This document shows, piece after piece, positions 1-8,802 of a stretch of DNA of 64,000 bases. The notes under the pieces are model-generated. The model saw only the letters and a list, made by a program, of their open reading frames with translations, searched no databases and was not told the origin of the DNA. This DNA is from Actinomyces bovis (GTDB lineage Bacteria > Actinomycetota > Actinomycetes > Actinomycetales > Actinomycetaceae): NCBI RefSeq assembly GCF_900444995.1, contig NZ_UAPQ01000007.1, forward strand, positions 248,001-312,000, given 5' to 3'. The translations under genes were made by a program, and so were the position numbers. Within the stretch, counting starts at the first letter, position 1, and each line of letters starts with the position of its first letter.

Positions 1-192
<192 letters not shown>

Positions 193-227
193 TTAGGCGG
201 TGCCCACAAGCGGGACCGCGGCGTCCT

Positions 228-1769
228 TTAACGCCCGGTGCCGCCGTAGACGACGGCTTCAGCGGTGTCGGCGTCCAGGCCAAAGGCAGTGTGAACCGCG
301 CGCACAGCCTCGTCCAGGACGGCGTCGTCAACCACCACAGAGATGCGAATCTCAGAGGTGGAAATCATGTGAATGTTGACGCCAGCGTCACTTAGGGCCG
401 AGAAAAGGCGGGCAGAAACGCCCGGGTGGGAACGCATACCGGCACCCACCAGGGAGAGCTTGCCGATATTCGGGTTGAAGTGCAGGGACTTGAAGCCAAG
501 CTCACCCTGGGCCGTCACCAGGGCCTCGCGGGCGGCGGCAGAATCGCCGTCGGGGCAAGTGAAAGAGATATTGGTAAGGCCTGTGCCCTCCGCGGAGACG
601 TCCTGCACGATCATGTCGATATTGGCGTCGGTACCGGCCACGATCGCAAAGATGCGGGCGGCGGTGCCAGGCACGTCAGGCACGCCCACCAGAGTGATCT
701 TGTTCTGGCTGCGGTCGTGGGCGATTCCGGAGATGACTGGGGCTTCCACGTTGGTCTCCTTGGCGGATTTGCGGGCGCGGGCGCCCGCACGGGTGGCGAT
801 TGCGGTCTGGTGGGCGGCGTCAACGTTAATGAGATTGGGCTGCTCAGCGCCCTCGGGGGCCACGACAGCGCCGGTCACAGCGTCCATGGAGGCGACGCCA
901 AGGGCAGACAGGTGGCGGGGGCGGGGGCGGGCTCCACCGGGGCGGGGCAGGGAGTCAGCGGGATGCGCCTCAGGGTCGGCGTCAACCACCTCATCCAGGC
1001 GCTGGGCGACGGCCGGGAGGGTGAAGCCTTCCCCGCGGGAGCCGTCGTAGATCCACGTGCCGGTCTTATCGGAGAAGGAGGAGCGCACGTGAATCGGCAC
1101 CCCAAAGCGCCGCGCATACTCCACGGCCCGCAGGTGCAGGATCTTGGCGCCATTGGCGGCCAACTCCAGGGTCTCCTCGCTGGAGAGCGCCGCAATGCGG
1201 TGGGCGGTGGGGACGATGCGCGGGTCAGCGGAAAACAGGCCATCGACGTCGGTGTAGATCTCACAGACATCCGCGTTTAGGGCGGCGGCCAGGGCCACGG
1301 CGGTGGTGTCTGAGCCACCGCGCCCCAGGGTGGTGACGTCCTCCACCTCGTTGAGGCCTTGGAACCCGGCGACGACAGCTACGGCTCCCATCTGGATGGC
1401 GCGGGCCACGCGCTCAGGCAGCACGCCCACGATGGAAGCACGCCCGTAGTGGGAGTCTGTCAGGACGCCAGCCTGGGCGCCGGTATAAGCGCGGGCAGGC
1501 ACGCCCAGCTCGTTGATAGCCATGGCCAGTAGCGCCATGGAGATGCGCTCACCGGCGGACAGGAGGATGTCCATTTCCCGGCCCGGGGCGTCAGTGGTGA
1601 GGGCGTCGGCCATGTCTAGAAGCTCATCGGTGGTGTCACCCATGGCGGAGACCACCACGACGACGGTGTTGCCAGCGTTGCGGGTGGCCACCACACGTTT
1701 CGCGATGCGCCGCATCGCCTCAATGTCGCTCACAGACGAGCCGCCGTACTTCTGCACCACCAGTGCCAT
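228..1769 (-). CDS. lysC: aspartokinase with an unusual interdomain insertion
   Basis: Phosphorylates L-aspartate, the committed step toward lysine, threonine, methionine and diaminopimelate. The N-terminal kinase domain carries VQKYGGSSV near residue 5, SAGERISMALLA near 71, TTLGRGGSDTTA near 146 and YTDVDGLFSADPRI near 172. A regulatory ACT pair starts near residue 355 (KITLVGVPDVPGTAARIF). At 513 aa it is about 90-100 residues longer than the usual actinobacterial enzyme of roughly 420 aa. The surplus is a Pro/Arg/Ala-rich stretch at about residues 243-343, between HVRSSFSDKTGTWIYDG and VISGIAHDRS, where the family normally has a short linker. No frameshift is visible and both flanks stay in frame. 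Upstream of asd, probable operon. Confidence 0.95.
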   Translation of the reverse strand: MALVVQKYGGSSVSDIEAMRRIAKRVVATRNAGNTVVVVVSAMGDTTDELLDMADALTTDAPGREMDILLSAGERISMALLAMAINELGVPARAYTGAQAGVLTDSHYGRASIVGVLPERVARAIQMGAVAVVAGFQGLNEVEDVTTLGRGGSDTTAVALAAALNADVCEIYTDVDGLFSADPRIVPTAHRIAALSSEETLELAANGAKILHLRAVEYARRFGVPIHVRSSFSDKTGTWIYDGSRGEGFTLPAVAQRLDEVVDADPEAHPADSLPRPGGARPRPRHLSALGVASMDAVTGAVVAPEGAEQPNLINVDAAHQTAIATRAGARARKSAKETNVEAPVISGIAHDRSQNKITLVGVPDVPGTAARIFAIVAGTDANIDMIVQDVSAEGTGLTNISFTCPDGDSAAAREALVTAQGELGFKSLHFNPNIGKLSLVGAGMRSHPGVSARLFSALSDAGVNIHMISTSEIRISVVVDDAVLDEAVRAVHTAFGLDADTAEAVVYGGTGR

Positions 1770-2099
1770 TGGTTGCGCTCCTCTGGGTCAGGGCCGCAGC
1801 AGCGCCCATTGCGTGGGCAGGCACGCGCTTGGGGTTTGCGCGTTGGGCACGACGGCGGCCGGTTGGCGTCGCGCTGCCGTGGGTGGTCAGGCCCGCCGTA
1901 GCGGACTGATTCCACGACGGCGTGACATCACGCCCAGCATACGGCTAGACCGGTCAGCGAGCGTGTTGAGTCTCCCATAGCGATACGGCCGGAGGCTGCT
2001 TATCCACCACCGGTATGCATTCCCGCACAATTCCCTCCTCTACCAAAGCAGCGGGGTTTGAGAGATGAACAAAAGGCCGCAGTTTCGTAACATGGCCGA
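1770..2099. other. intergenic region between divergent lysC and ABC exporter genes
   Basis: About 330 bp with no convincing gene. It should contain the promoters of lysC (minus strand) and of the exporter operon (plus strand). No clear -35/-10 pair, riboswitch or strong inverted repeat was recognised. The ABC gene has no obvious Shine-Dalgarno before its ATG, so a very short leader or leaderless message is possible. Confidence 0.5.
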
Positions 2100-3101
2100 A
2101 TGAGCATTGAGGTCAGCGGAGTCACCAGGTTCTTTGGCTCCACCCGCGCCGTCTGGCAGCTGGACATGTCTGTGCCTGCAGGCACCATCACTGGCCTAGT
2201 TGGGCCCAATGGGGCCGGAAAGACCACCCTGCTGCTGATGTTGGCCGCCTTGCTGGCCCCTGACACCGGTGAGATCAGAGTGGCGGGACTGGACCCGGTC
2301 ACCCAGCCCCGCGACGTGCACCGCACGGTCGGCTGGATGCCTGACACCTTTGGCACCTGGGACACCCTGACCTGCAGCGAGATCCTGCAGACCTTTGCGG
2401 CCGCACAGGGACTGGACCGCACTGCTGGCAAGGCCCGCGCCGAGGAGATGCTTTCCGCCGTCCACCTGGACGAGCTGGCCCGTACCACCGCCCGGGTTCT
2501 GTCCCGCGGGCAGAAACAACGCCTGGGCTTGGCTCGCGCCCTGATCCACAACCCCAAAGTGCTGCTGCTAGACGAGCCTGCCGCCGGCATGGACCCCCGC
2601 TCACGCGCCGACCTGCGCAATCTGCTGCGGGACCTAGCCGACGACGGCGTCACCGTCTTGATCTCCAGCCACATCCTGTCCGAACTGGAGCAGATGGTGG
2701 ACGGCGTGGTCTTCATGGCTGAAGGCAAGTCAGTCAGACCGCAACCCGCCAAAGAGAAACCTGAGGTTCAGGAGGCTGATAACGGCACGGATTCCGACGC
2801 CGTAGCCGTAGTCCCACCGAATAAGTCAGTCCACAATCAGCACGATCTGGCCACCTTGGTGCATCCCCAGTGGGGTATGAAGGCGCTGAACGCCCAGCGG
2901 CTGAACTCCTGGGCAGCCACACTCGACATTGAGACCAGCACCGGGCCGGATGGCTCCCTGCGCCTGGACGTCCCGGAGCATGTGACGGCCTCCCGTCTGC
3001 TGCGTGAGGCCGTGGAGGCGGGGGTTCACGTAGTGTCCTTTGGCCCAGTGGGCGGCAGCCTGGAAGAGATCTACCTGTCAATTGAGGGGGAGCGCCGATG
3101 A
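2100..3101 (+). CDS. ABC transporter ATP-binding protein
   Basis: Cytosolic ATPase of an ABC exporter; substrate unknown. Walker A GPNGAGKT is at residues 35-42, the signature LSRGQKQRLGLA at 134-145, Walker B VLLLDEP at 154-160 and the H-loop ISSH at 188-191. The ATPase domain ends near residue 210. A charged linker and about 90 further residues (from about 245) follow, including SFGPVGGSLEEIYL, a C-terminal element common in the CcmA/NatA-like exporter subfamily. The last 4 bp overlap the permease gene (ATGA), so the two are translationally coupled. The start is the first ATG of the open frame. Confidence 0.93.
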   Translation: MSIEVSGVTRFFGSTRAVWQLDMSVPAGTITGLVGPNGAGKTTLLLMLAALLAPDTGEIRVAGLDPVTQPRDVHRTVGWMPDTFGTWDTLTCSEILQTFAAAQGLDRTAGKARAEEMLSAVHLDELARTTARVLSRGQKQRLGLARALIHNPKVLLLDEPAAGMDPRSRADLRNLLRDLADDGVTVLISSHILSELEQMVDGVVFMAEGKSVRPQPAKEKPEVQEADNGTDSDAVAVVPPNKSVHNQHDLATLVHPQWGMKALNAQRLNSWAATLDIETSTGPDGSLRLDVPEHVTASRLLREAVEAGVHVVSFGPVGGSLEEIYLSIEGERR

Positions 3102-4165
3102 GCCTGTCAGCGATTCGCACGGTGGCGGTGCTGGAACTCCGCCAACGCGTCAGGTCCACCCGTTGGCGGGTAATGCTGGTGGTGTGGGCGATTGTCCTGA
3201 TCTTGGTGACCGGGGGCTTGAGCTACGTGGCTTGGGCTTATAACGACGGCGCAGCCAACTTCGCCCCGCCCCTGTATGACCTGATCGTGTGCTTTGTGCT
3301 GGGCATTGGCCTGGTGGTGGCACCGACCCTGTCCGCCTCCTCCATCAACGGTGACCGGGCTGACGCCACCCTGGCCCTCCTACAAGCCACAGCGCTGCGT
3401 TCCCGCGAGATCGTGGTGGGCAAGTTGGTGGCTGCGTGGCTGGCGGTGCTGGCATTCCTGGCGATAGCGATGCCCTTCCTGGTGACCCTGATGGCCTACG
3501 GAGGCACGTCCAAGCGAGCCTTACTCGGGCATGTGCTGGTTCTGGTGGTAACCCTGGGGGCAGTATGCGCCGTGGGCCTGGGCTGCTCGGCGGCGACGGC
3601 GCGGCCTTCGGCGTCGACAGTGCTGACCTACCTGGTGGTGGCGGTGCTGGTGGTAGGCACGCCCTTGACGATGGCGGTATCCTCCCCGCTGGTGCGCAGT
3701 GAGCAGGAGCGGGTGACCTACAAGCTGGATTACGCGAACTCCACAAGCCAGCGGCAGGTGTGTTTGCCCGATCCTGAGGTGACTACTTCACAGATCATGC
3801 ACGAGGACCGCATCTGGTGGGTGTTGACAGCCAACCCCTTTGTGGCGCTTGGTGATATCTCCCTGCGAGCGCCGGGGCCAGCCGCTGGTTCTACTTGGTT
3901 GAACTGGTCACCGCTGACGGTAACTGGCGTGACGGTCAACGATCTGCGCCGTCATGATCCGGAGCAGGTGGTGGTGAATCCTTGTGATCCGGAGAATGTG
4001 CAGGCTATTGCGGCGGCTACGGTAGCTGAAGCAGAACCGCATCTGCGGTTTTGGCCTGTGACGCTGGGAATCTTGCTGCTTTTGGGCTTGTGGGCGACGG
4101 TGGGTGCTTCGCGGGCGCTGCGCACGCCAGTGCGCAAGCTGCACCGTGGGACTCGCGTGGCCTAA
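3098..4165 (+). CDS. ABC-2 type exporter membrane subunit
   Basis: Multi-pass partner of the preceding ATPase. About six hydrophobic segments can be read: one near residues 24-46, one near 58-80, three between about 110 and 200, and a final one near 320-340. Two are separated by a large hydrophilic loop at about residues 205-310 that faces outward in this family. There is no ATPase motif. It begins inside the stop of the ATPase gene. Natural substrate and regulation cannot be told from sequence. The family assignment rests on topology and partner rather than on a diagnostic motif. Confidence 0.85.
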   Translation: MSLSAIRTVAVLELRQRVRSTRWRVMLVVWAIVLILVTGGLSYVAWAYNDGAANFAPPLYDLIVCFVLGIGLVVAPTLSASSINGDRADATLALLQATALRSREIVVGKLVAAWLAVLAFLAIAMPFLVTLMAYGGTSKRALLGHVLVLVVTLGAVCAVGLGCSAATARPSASTVLTYLVVAVLVVGTPLTMAVSSPLVRSEQERVTYKLDYANSTSQRQVCLPDPEVTTSQIMHEDRIWWVLTANPFVALGDISLRAPGPAAGSTWLNWSPLTVTGVTVNDLRRHDPEQVVVNPCDPENVQAIAAATVAEAEPHLRFWPVTLGILLLLGLWATVGASRALRTPVRKLHRGTRVA

Positions 4166-4200
4166 GTGCTTGTGGGGCGCCTCGCGTCTGTGGGCTTTGC

Positions 4201-4806
4201 TTAGGCGTCGACGCGACGGCGGCCTTCAAAGGCGCGGCCGAGAGTGACCTCGTCGGCGTACTCCAGGTCGCTGCCCATGGGCAGGCCGGAGGCCAGGCGG
4301 GTTACGGGCACTTCCATGGTGGAGAGCATGCGGGTCAGGTAAGCGGCGGTTGCCTCCCCTTCGACGTCAGGGTCGGTGGCCAGAATGACCTCCTGTACTT
4401 CCGCACCTAGGCGGGCGAAGAGCTGGCGCATGCGCAAGTCGTCCGGGCCGATGCCTGCCAGCGGGTTAATCGCCCCGCCGAGCACGTGGTACAGGCCGCG
4501 GTACTCGCGGGTGCGTTCCACCGCGACGACGTCTTTGGGCTCTTCCACCACGCAGATAACTGACTGGTCGCGGCGGGGATCCCGGCAGATGGGGCACTGG
4601 CTGGCCTCCGCGATATTGCCGCAGGTTTCGCAGAAGCGGACCTTGGCTTTAACGGCGTGCAGGGCGGCCACGAGTCGCTCGACGTCGGCAGAGTCCATGG
4701 ACAGAATATGGAAAGCGAGGCGCTGAGCCGATTTAGGGCCGATGCTGGGGAGGTTGCCGAGCTCGTCGATGAGGTCTTGGACGGCGCCTTCGTAGACGGC
4801 GGGCAT
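4201..4806 (-). CDS. recR: recombination mediator protein RecR
   Basis: Works with RecO (and RecF) to load RecA on single-stranded gaps. The 201-aa length is the family norm. An N-terminal helix-hairpin-helix ([20 protein letters not shown], about residues 16-35) is followed by a four-Cys zinc finger with C59, C62, C71 and C74, then a Toprim domain ([16 protein letters not shown] and [16 protein letters not shown]). It starts 3 bp after the dnaX stop codon, the common actinobacterial dnaX-recR arrangement. The small ybaB gene that often separates the pair is absent. Confidence 0.97.
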   Translation of the reverse strand: MPAVYEGAVQDLIDELGNLPSIGPKSAQRLAFHILSMDSADVERLVAALHAVKAKVRFCETCGNIAEASQCPICRDPRRDQSVICVVEEPKDVVAVERTREYRGLYHVLGGAINPLAGIGPDDLRMRQLFARLGAEVQEVILATDPDVEGEATAAYLTRMLSTMEVPVTRLASGLPMGSDLEYADEVTLGRAFEGRRRVDA

Positions 4807-4809
4807 GCG

Positions 4810-7800
4810 TTATTTGCCTTCCTGGGTCACGATGACCTCTTCAATCACGGTGGCACCCAGCACCCGCTTGACCACCTCAATGCCGACGACGCCCGCTTCC
4901 TCCGCGTCCTCATCGTCCTCACTGGGGATGTCCTCTTCCAGGGGGACGGCAGCTTGGCTGGCAGCCAGGGCGCTGACCCGGGAGGCGGCGCTGCGGGCAG
5001 CGGCCACACGAGAGCCAGGACTGTGCTGGGGGCTGGCTGACTGCGGGCTGCTGGCACTCTGCTTGGCGACGCCGCTGGCCTGGCTGGCAGGGGCGTCGGT
5101 GGGAACCTTGGTGGTGGCCTCAGCCTTGGGGGCGCCGGGAGATTGGGGGGCGACTCCGGGCAGGTCCGCGGGGTCAGACCAGGAGACAGGGGCAAGCGGT
5201 GCGAAGCGCGGCGTGGGCTCTGGTGCGGCCTCAGCTTGAGCGAGGGCGCTAGCCATCTGCTTGTCTCCAGCATTTGGTTTGGCGGGGGGCAAGTCTGGCA
5301 GGGCGTGGAGGCGGTGCACGCTGGCGAGCTTCGGCTCAGCGGCAACAGCGGGGCTGCTGGTGGCCTGGGCCGGGCGGGACTGTTGCACTGCAACGGGCGC
5401 AGCCGCTTGGCTCGTGACGGGTGCAGCCGCCTTATTGGCAGTGAATGCTGAGCTTGGTCGAGATTGCTCGCCTGCGGCAGGGCTTGCCGCTTGGTCATCG
5501 GCGGGGGCTGGGAATGGTGCCGAGGGGTGCCATTCGTCAGGCGGGGGTGGGGCGTCCCAGTCCGACTCGTACTCATAAAAGGGGTTGAAGCCGGGGTCCC
5601 CACTGGGGGTTTCCGGCTGCCTCTGCGGCTGGATGCTTGCGGTGGATTCGGGCGGGGCAGGCGGTGCCGTGGGGCGGCTCGGCTTGGGTGCTGGTGCAGC
5701 ATTCCCCTGCTCCGCAGGAGGCTGGGAACGCATGGCGGTGTTACCGCCGCGCGCCTGCGCGGAGGCCGGAACTTCAGCACTGGTCTCGGTGGTGCTTCGA
5801 GAACTTGTCTCGGTGCCCGGTGAAGAAGCCGACCTGGCAGCGGTATTTTTCTCAGCCCTTGCTGGGGCCTCGGACGCAGCTGCGGCGAAAGGGTTCATGG
5901 GCCCGGTGGCGGGGCTACGAGTAGCAGTGGGCGGGTTCTGCTTTGCAGCTGGCTTAGGTGCCGGTGAGCCGCTGGGCTGGTTGGGGCCGCCTTGGTTGCC
6001 GCCGCCTCCGCCGTCACCCCCTGAAAGCACGGCGCGCACTTGGGCCTGCACGCCAAGGGCCTGATGCAGAGCAGTGGCAACCACGGGCGCGTGACCGCCA
6101 CCCTCAAAGGTGCTGATGAGCCCTTGGGAGGGCAGTAAGAGCGAGAAGACACCGTTTTCCAAAGTGCCTGGCTGGCCGTAAGGGCTGACTAGGGCCCAAC
6201 TCATGCGGCGTTCCCGCTTGATGATCTCCAGCACCTCACCCCAGCGCTGGCGGATCATCTCCGCCTCAGCCGCGCCACCGGCCGGATTTGCGGGTGTACC
6301 ACCGGCAGGACCAGCAGGTGTATGCCCAGCTAGGCTAGTGTGAGCAGCCGGAATGCCGGGGCCATCTGCCTCAGAGTGCGCGGCAGGGGCAGGTCGCGAA
6401 TTGTGGGAGGGGGCATCCGTGGGTCCCTTGGATGCTGGGTCTGCTGCCTGACTGCGGGCAGCGCCCGTTTCCGGGGCCTCCGGGGGCTCCTCACGCAGGA
6501 AGGGATTGGGACCGGCGGGCACAGTCACTGCTGCCTGCGCGCCACGCTGAGCCGTGGTCTCTTGGCCGCCGCCCGCCCTAGTGCCTTGCTTCTGTGGGCT
6601 CGCGCTTGGGGTCCTGGGACTCTGTTCGCTGCGCATGGCAGCGCTCCGGCCTGGCTGGCCTTGGGACTCACTCACCCCACCTGGCTGCGCCACAGCAGCG
6701 CCAGGCCGCCCCGCTGCAGGCCCGCCAACTACCGGTGCGGAGCCGCCAACAGCAGTGCCTACGGCGCTGCCCGCCGTCGTCGGCACTAGGAGCCGGGCCA
6801 TGAGCAACTCCAACTGCAGGCGGGGGGAGGTGGCGCCAACCATCTGCCCTAGGGCCTTGGAAGTTGCGTCGGCGGCGCGAGACAGTACCACCCCACCGAG
6901 GGCGCGTGCCTGAACCTCCATGCGGCCCAGCTCATCGGTGGGCAGGGAGCCGAGCGCAGGCCCAGCCTCCTCCCCCGCCAGGGAGATGACCAGTAGGTCG
7001 CGCAGACGCTGCAGCAGGTCCTCCACAAAACGGCGCGGGTCATGACCGGAAGAGACCACGCGGTCCACCACTCGGAAAACGCCAGCGCCGTCGGCCGCCG
7101 CGATAGCGTCCACACACTGGTCCAGGAGTGTGGTGTCCGTGTAACCGAGCAGCGCGACGGCCCGCTGGTAATCCACAGAGCCGTCAACCGCGCCACCGAT
7201 CAGCTGATCCATGACGGAGAGGGTGTCTCGCACTGAGCCACCGCCCGCGCGCGTAACCAGGGGGAAGACGCCGGGACCAACCTCCACCTGCTCAGCCTGG
7301 CAAAGGTGCGCCAAATACCCCTCCAGGACATCTGGCGGGACTAGGCGGAAGGGGTAGTGGTGGGTGCGGGAGCGGATGGTGCCGATGACTTTCTCAGGCT
7401 CCGTGGTGGCAAAGATGAACTTCACATGTGCTGGCGGCTCCTCCACCAGCTTCAGCAGGGCGTTAAAGCCCTGCGGGGTGACCATATGAGCCTCATCCAG
7501 GATGAAGATCTTGTAGCGGTCACGGGCGGGGGCGAAGGCCGCGCGTTCACGCAGGTCGCGAGCGTCGTCCACGCCATTGTGGCTGGCGGCGTCGATCTCC
7601 ACCACGTCCAGGCTGCCCGGGCCACCGGTGGCTAGGTCTCGGCAGGAGGGACAGCTGCCGCAGGGGGAGTCTGTGGGGGCTTGCTCGCAGTTGAGGCAGC
7701 GAGCCAGGATGCGAGCAGAGGTGGTTTTGCCGCAGCCGCGCGGGCCGGAGAAGAGATAAGCGTGGGTGACCCGGTCACCGCGCAGGGCCGCCATAAGCGG

Positions 7801-7875
7801 GACGGTCACGTGGTCCTGCCCGATCACATCCTGGAAGGTGTCGGGGCGGTAGCGACGGTAGAGCGCAGTGGTCAC
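4810..7875 (-). CDS. dnaX: DNA polymerase III subunit gamma/tau
   Basis: Clamp-loader ATPase of the replicative polymerase. Residues 1-360 form the AAA+ and collar region: Walker A GPRGCGKT at 44-51, a zinc module with C63, C72, C75 and C78, and DEAH at 127-130. From about residue 365 to the end the protein is a very long Pro/Ala/Ser/Gln-rich low-complexity region. It holds one more conserved island near residue 545 (IRQRWGEVLEIIKRERRMSWALV), the tau domain III/IV-like piece. The total of 1021 aa is long for the family because of this linker. recR follows 3 bp downstream and the SRP RNA gene lies just upstream on the same strand. Confidence 0.97.
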   Translation of the reverse strand: MTTALYRRYRPDTFQDVIGQDHVTVPLMAALRGDRVTHAYLFSGPRGCGKTTSARILARCLNCEQAPTDSPCGSCPSCRDLATGGPGSLDVVEIDAASHNGVDDARDLRERAAFAPARDRYKIFILDEAHMVTPQGFNALLKLVEEPPAHVKFIFATTEPEKVIGTIRSRTHHYPFRLVPPDVLEGYLAHLCQAEQVEVGPGVFPLVTRAGGGSVRDTLSVMDQLIGGAVDGSVDYQRAVALLGYTDTTLLDQCVDAIAAADGAGVFRVVDRVVSSGHDPRRFVEDLLQRLRDLLVISLAGEEAGPALGSLPTDELGRMEVQARALGGVVLSRAADATSKALGQMVGATSPRLQLELLMARLLVPTTAGSAVGTAVGGSAPVVGGPAAGRPGAAVAQPGGVSESQGQPGRSAAMRSEQSPRTPSASPQKQGTRAGGGQETTAQRGAQAAVTVPAGPNPFLREEPPEAPETGAARSQAADPASKGPTDAPSHNSRPAPAAHSEADGPGIPAAHTSLAGHTPAGPAGGTPANPAGGAAEAEMIRQRWGEVLEIIKRERRMSWALVSPYGQPGTLENGVFSLLLPSQGLISTFEGGGHAPVVATALHQALGVQAQVRAVLSGGDGGGGGNQGGPNQPSGSPAPKPAAKQNPPTATRSPATGPMNPFAAAASEAPARAEKNTAARSASSPGTETSSRSTTETSAEVPASAQARGGNTAMRSQPPAEQGNAAPAPKPSRPTAPPAPPESTASIQPQRQPETPSGDPGFNPFYEYESDWDAPPPPDEWHPSAPFPAPADDQAASPAAGEQSRPSSAFTANKAAAPVTSQAAAPVAVQQSRPAQATSSPAVAAEPKLASVHRLHALPDLPPAKPNAGDKQMASALAQAEAAPEPTPRFAPLAPVSWSDPADLPGVAPQSPGAPKAEATTKVPTDAPASQASGVAKQSASSPQSASPQHSPGSRVAAARSAASRVSALAASQAAVPLEEDIPSEDDEDAEEAGVVGIEVVKRVLGATVIEEVIVTQEGK

Positions 7876-7961
7876 AGTCCGACTCTAAACGGGAGCACTG
7901 ACACTAACCACTGCCTGGCGGCAGGACGTCGTCAGCAGGTAGGAACCGGGGTGGGTAGATG

Positions 7962-8050
7962 AGGACCCCCCGTGCACCCGCCAGAGCCCGCTTACCCTTG
8001 CTACCTTCCGGTCCTGGGGGATTCACTGGATGACGCCGCACGAGGGGCCG
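7962..8050 (-). ncRNA. ffs: bacterial small signal recognition particle RNA (4.5S)
   Basis: Read on the minus strand, the segment has the SRP RNA apical signature: GGACCGGAAGGTAGCA, then the GGGTAAGCGGG return strand. The ends pair with each other (GGCCCCTCGTGC near 8049-8038 with GCACGGGGGGTCC near 7975-7963), giving the expected single long hairpin of about 90 nt. Position next to dnaX and a tRNA-Ser is typical in actinobacteria. The exact ends are estimated from the pairing. Confidence 0.9.
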
Positions 8051-8268
8051 GGGGTGAGTGTACCTGACCTAGGGCACGGTGGTCACCGTCGTCGGCTTGC
8101 ACGGGGAACTGGGCTGGGTTGTGGTCTCCGACTGTCCCGTGGGTTGCTTGGCTAGGTCTTGCTGGGCTGCGTGACCGATGCCACCTGGGCAAAGTGGCCG
8201 CAGCAGGGGCCCTTCAGATATATTCGCGTTTCGTTGCACGTGCCCGTTTGCGGGAGCGTGGAGCGCCT

Positions 8269-8356
8269 GGAGGATTCGCCTAGTGGCCTATGGCGCACGC
8301 TTGGAAAGCGTGTTGGGTGCAAGCCCTCGGGGGTTCGAATCCCCCATCCTCCGCCA
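8269..8356 (+). tRNA. tRNA-Ser(GGA)
   Basis: A full cloverleaf with a long variable arm: acceptor GGAGGAT pairs with ATCCTCC, the anticodon loop is CTTGGAAAG (GGA), the variable arm is TTGGGTGCAAGCCCTC and the T-arm is GGGGGTTCGAATCCCCC. The 3' CCA is encoded (8354-8356). Confidence 0.97.
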
Positions 8357-8361
8357 CAAAC

Positions 8362-8397
8362 ACCCCGGAGCCCCAGCGGCTTTCCGGGGTTTTGTTT
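8362..8397 (+). terminator. rho-independent terminator after tRNA-Ser(GGA)
   Basis: The hairpin pairs ACCCCGG and GCC with GGC and CCGGGGT, followed by the T-rich run TTTTGTTTT. It starts 6 nt after the tRNA CCA. Confidence 0.85.
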
Positions 8398-8466
8398 TGC
8401 CTAGCCTGGACTACCACCCGATGGCGCATTGCGGACCTAGGTACCTAAAGAGCCTGCTGTTGAGTT

Positions 8467-8493
8467 AGCATCGTTAGCGTCATAGCGTCGTAT
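8467..8493 (+). promoter_or_regulatory. three tandem 9-bp repeats upstream of the toxin-antitoxin operon (probable operator)
   Basis: TAGCATCGT, TAGCGTCAT and TAGCGTCGT follow each other without spacer and fit the consensus TAGCRTCRT. The array ends 15 bp before the antitoxin ATG, just before its Shine-Dalgarno (GGAAAG). Position and periodicity suggest an autoregulatory operator overlapping the promoter or start of transcription. Binding by the antitoxin or toxin-antitoxin complex is inference. Confidence 0.65.
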
Positions 8494-8508
8494 GGAAAGA
8501 GCGCGATC

Positions 8509-8802
8509 ATGGCAAACATCGATACGAAGGATTGGTCGAACACAGATCTGAACGTCTTGTACGACATTTTCTTTGAGACCGGCACGCGGCTCGGTGGCGA
8601 GTTCGTCGCCTTGGGATATGCCGCCGAAAGCGCAGGCGACGAGGAACAGGCGCAGTTCTGGAGGGACGAGGACATGCGCATGATGCGTGAGCGCAGCGCG
8701 GTAGACTCTAGCGACCGTGAGGCGATCATCGCCCAGATGAAGGCATTCGATCGCGAGTGGCGCTACCTGCGCTATGCCCAGGGCGAGAGAGCTATTGCAT
8801 GA
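8509..8802 (+). CDS. putative antitoxin of zeta-type toxin-antitoxin pair
   Basis: A 97-aa acidic, predicted all-helical protein without transmembrane segment. It precedes the zeta toxin gene with a 4-bp ATGA overlap. That coupling, the size and the acidity (NIDTKDWSNTDLNVLYDIFFE at the N-terminus, many Asp/Glu) are what an antitoxin of this class shows. I do not recognise a sequence motif of the classical epsilon antitoxin or PezA, so the name rests on context. A Shine-Dalgarno (GGAAAG) is 8-9 nt before the ATG. Three tandem 9-bp repeats lie immediately upstream. Base composition of the pair looks less GC-extreme than the neighbours, by eye only. Confidence 0.8.
   Translation: MANIDTKDWSNTDLNVLYDIFFETGTRLGGEFVALGYAAESAGDEEQAQFWRDEDMRMMRERSAVDSSDREAIIAQMKAFDREWRYLRYAQGERAIA

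Noticed and set aside
426-1280. 284-codon plus-strand frame opposite lysC
   Set aside because: Shadow of lysC; composition biased to Gly, His and Val, with no recognisable domain.
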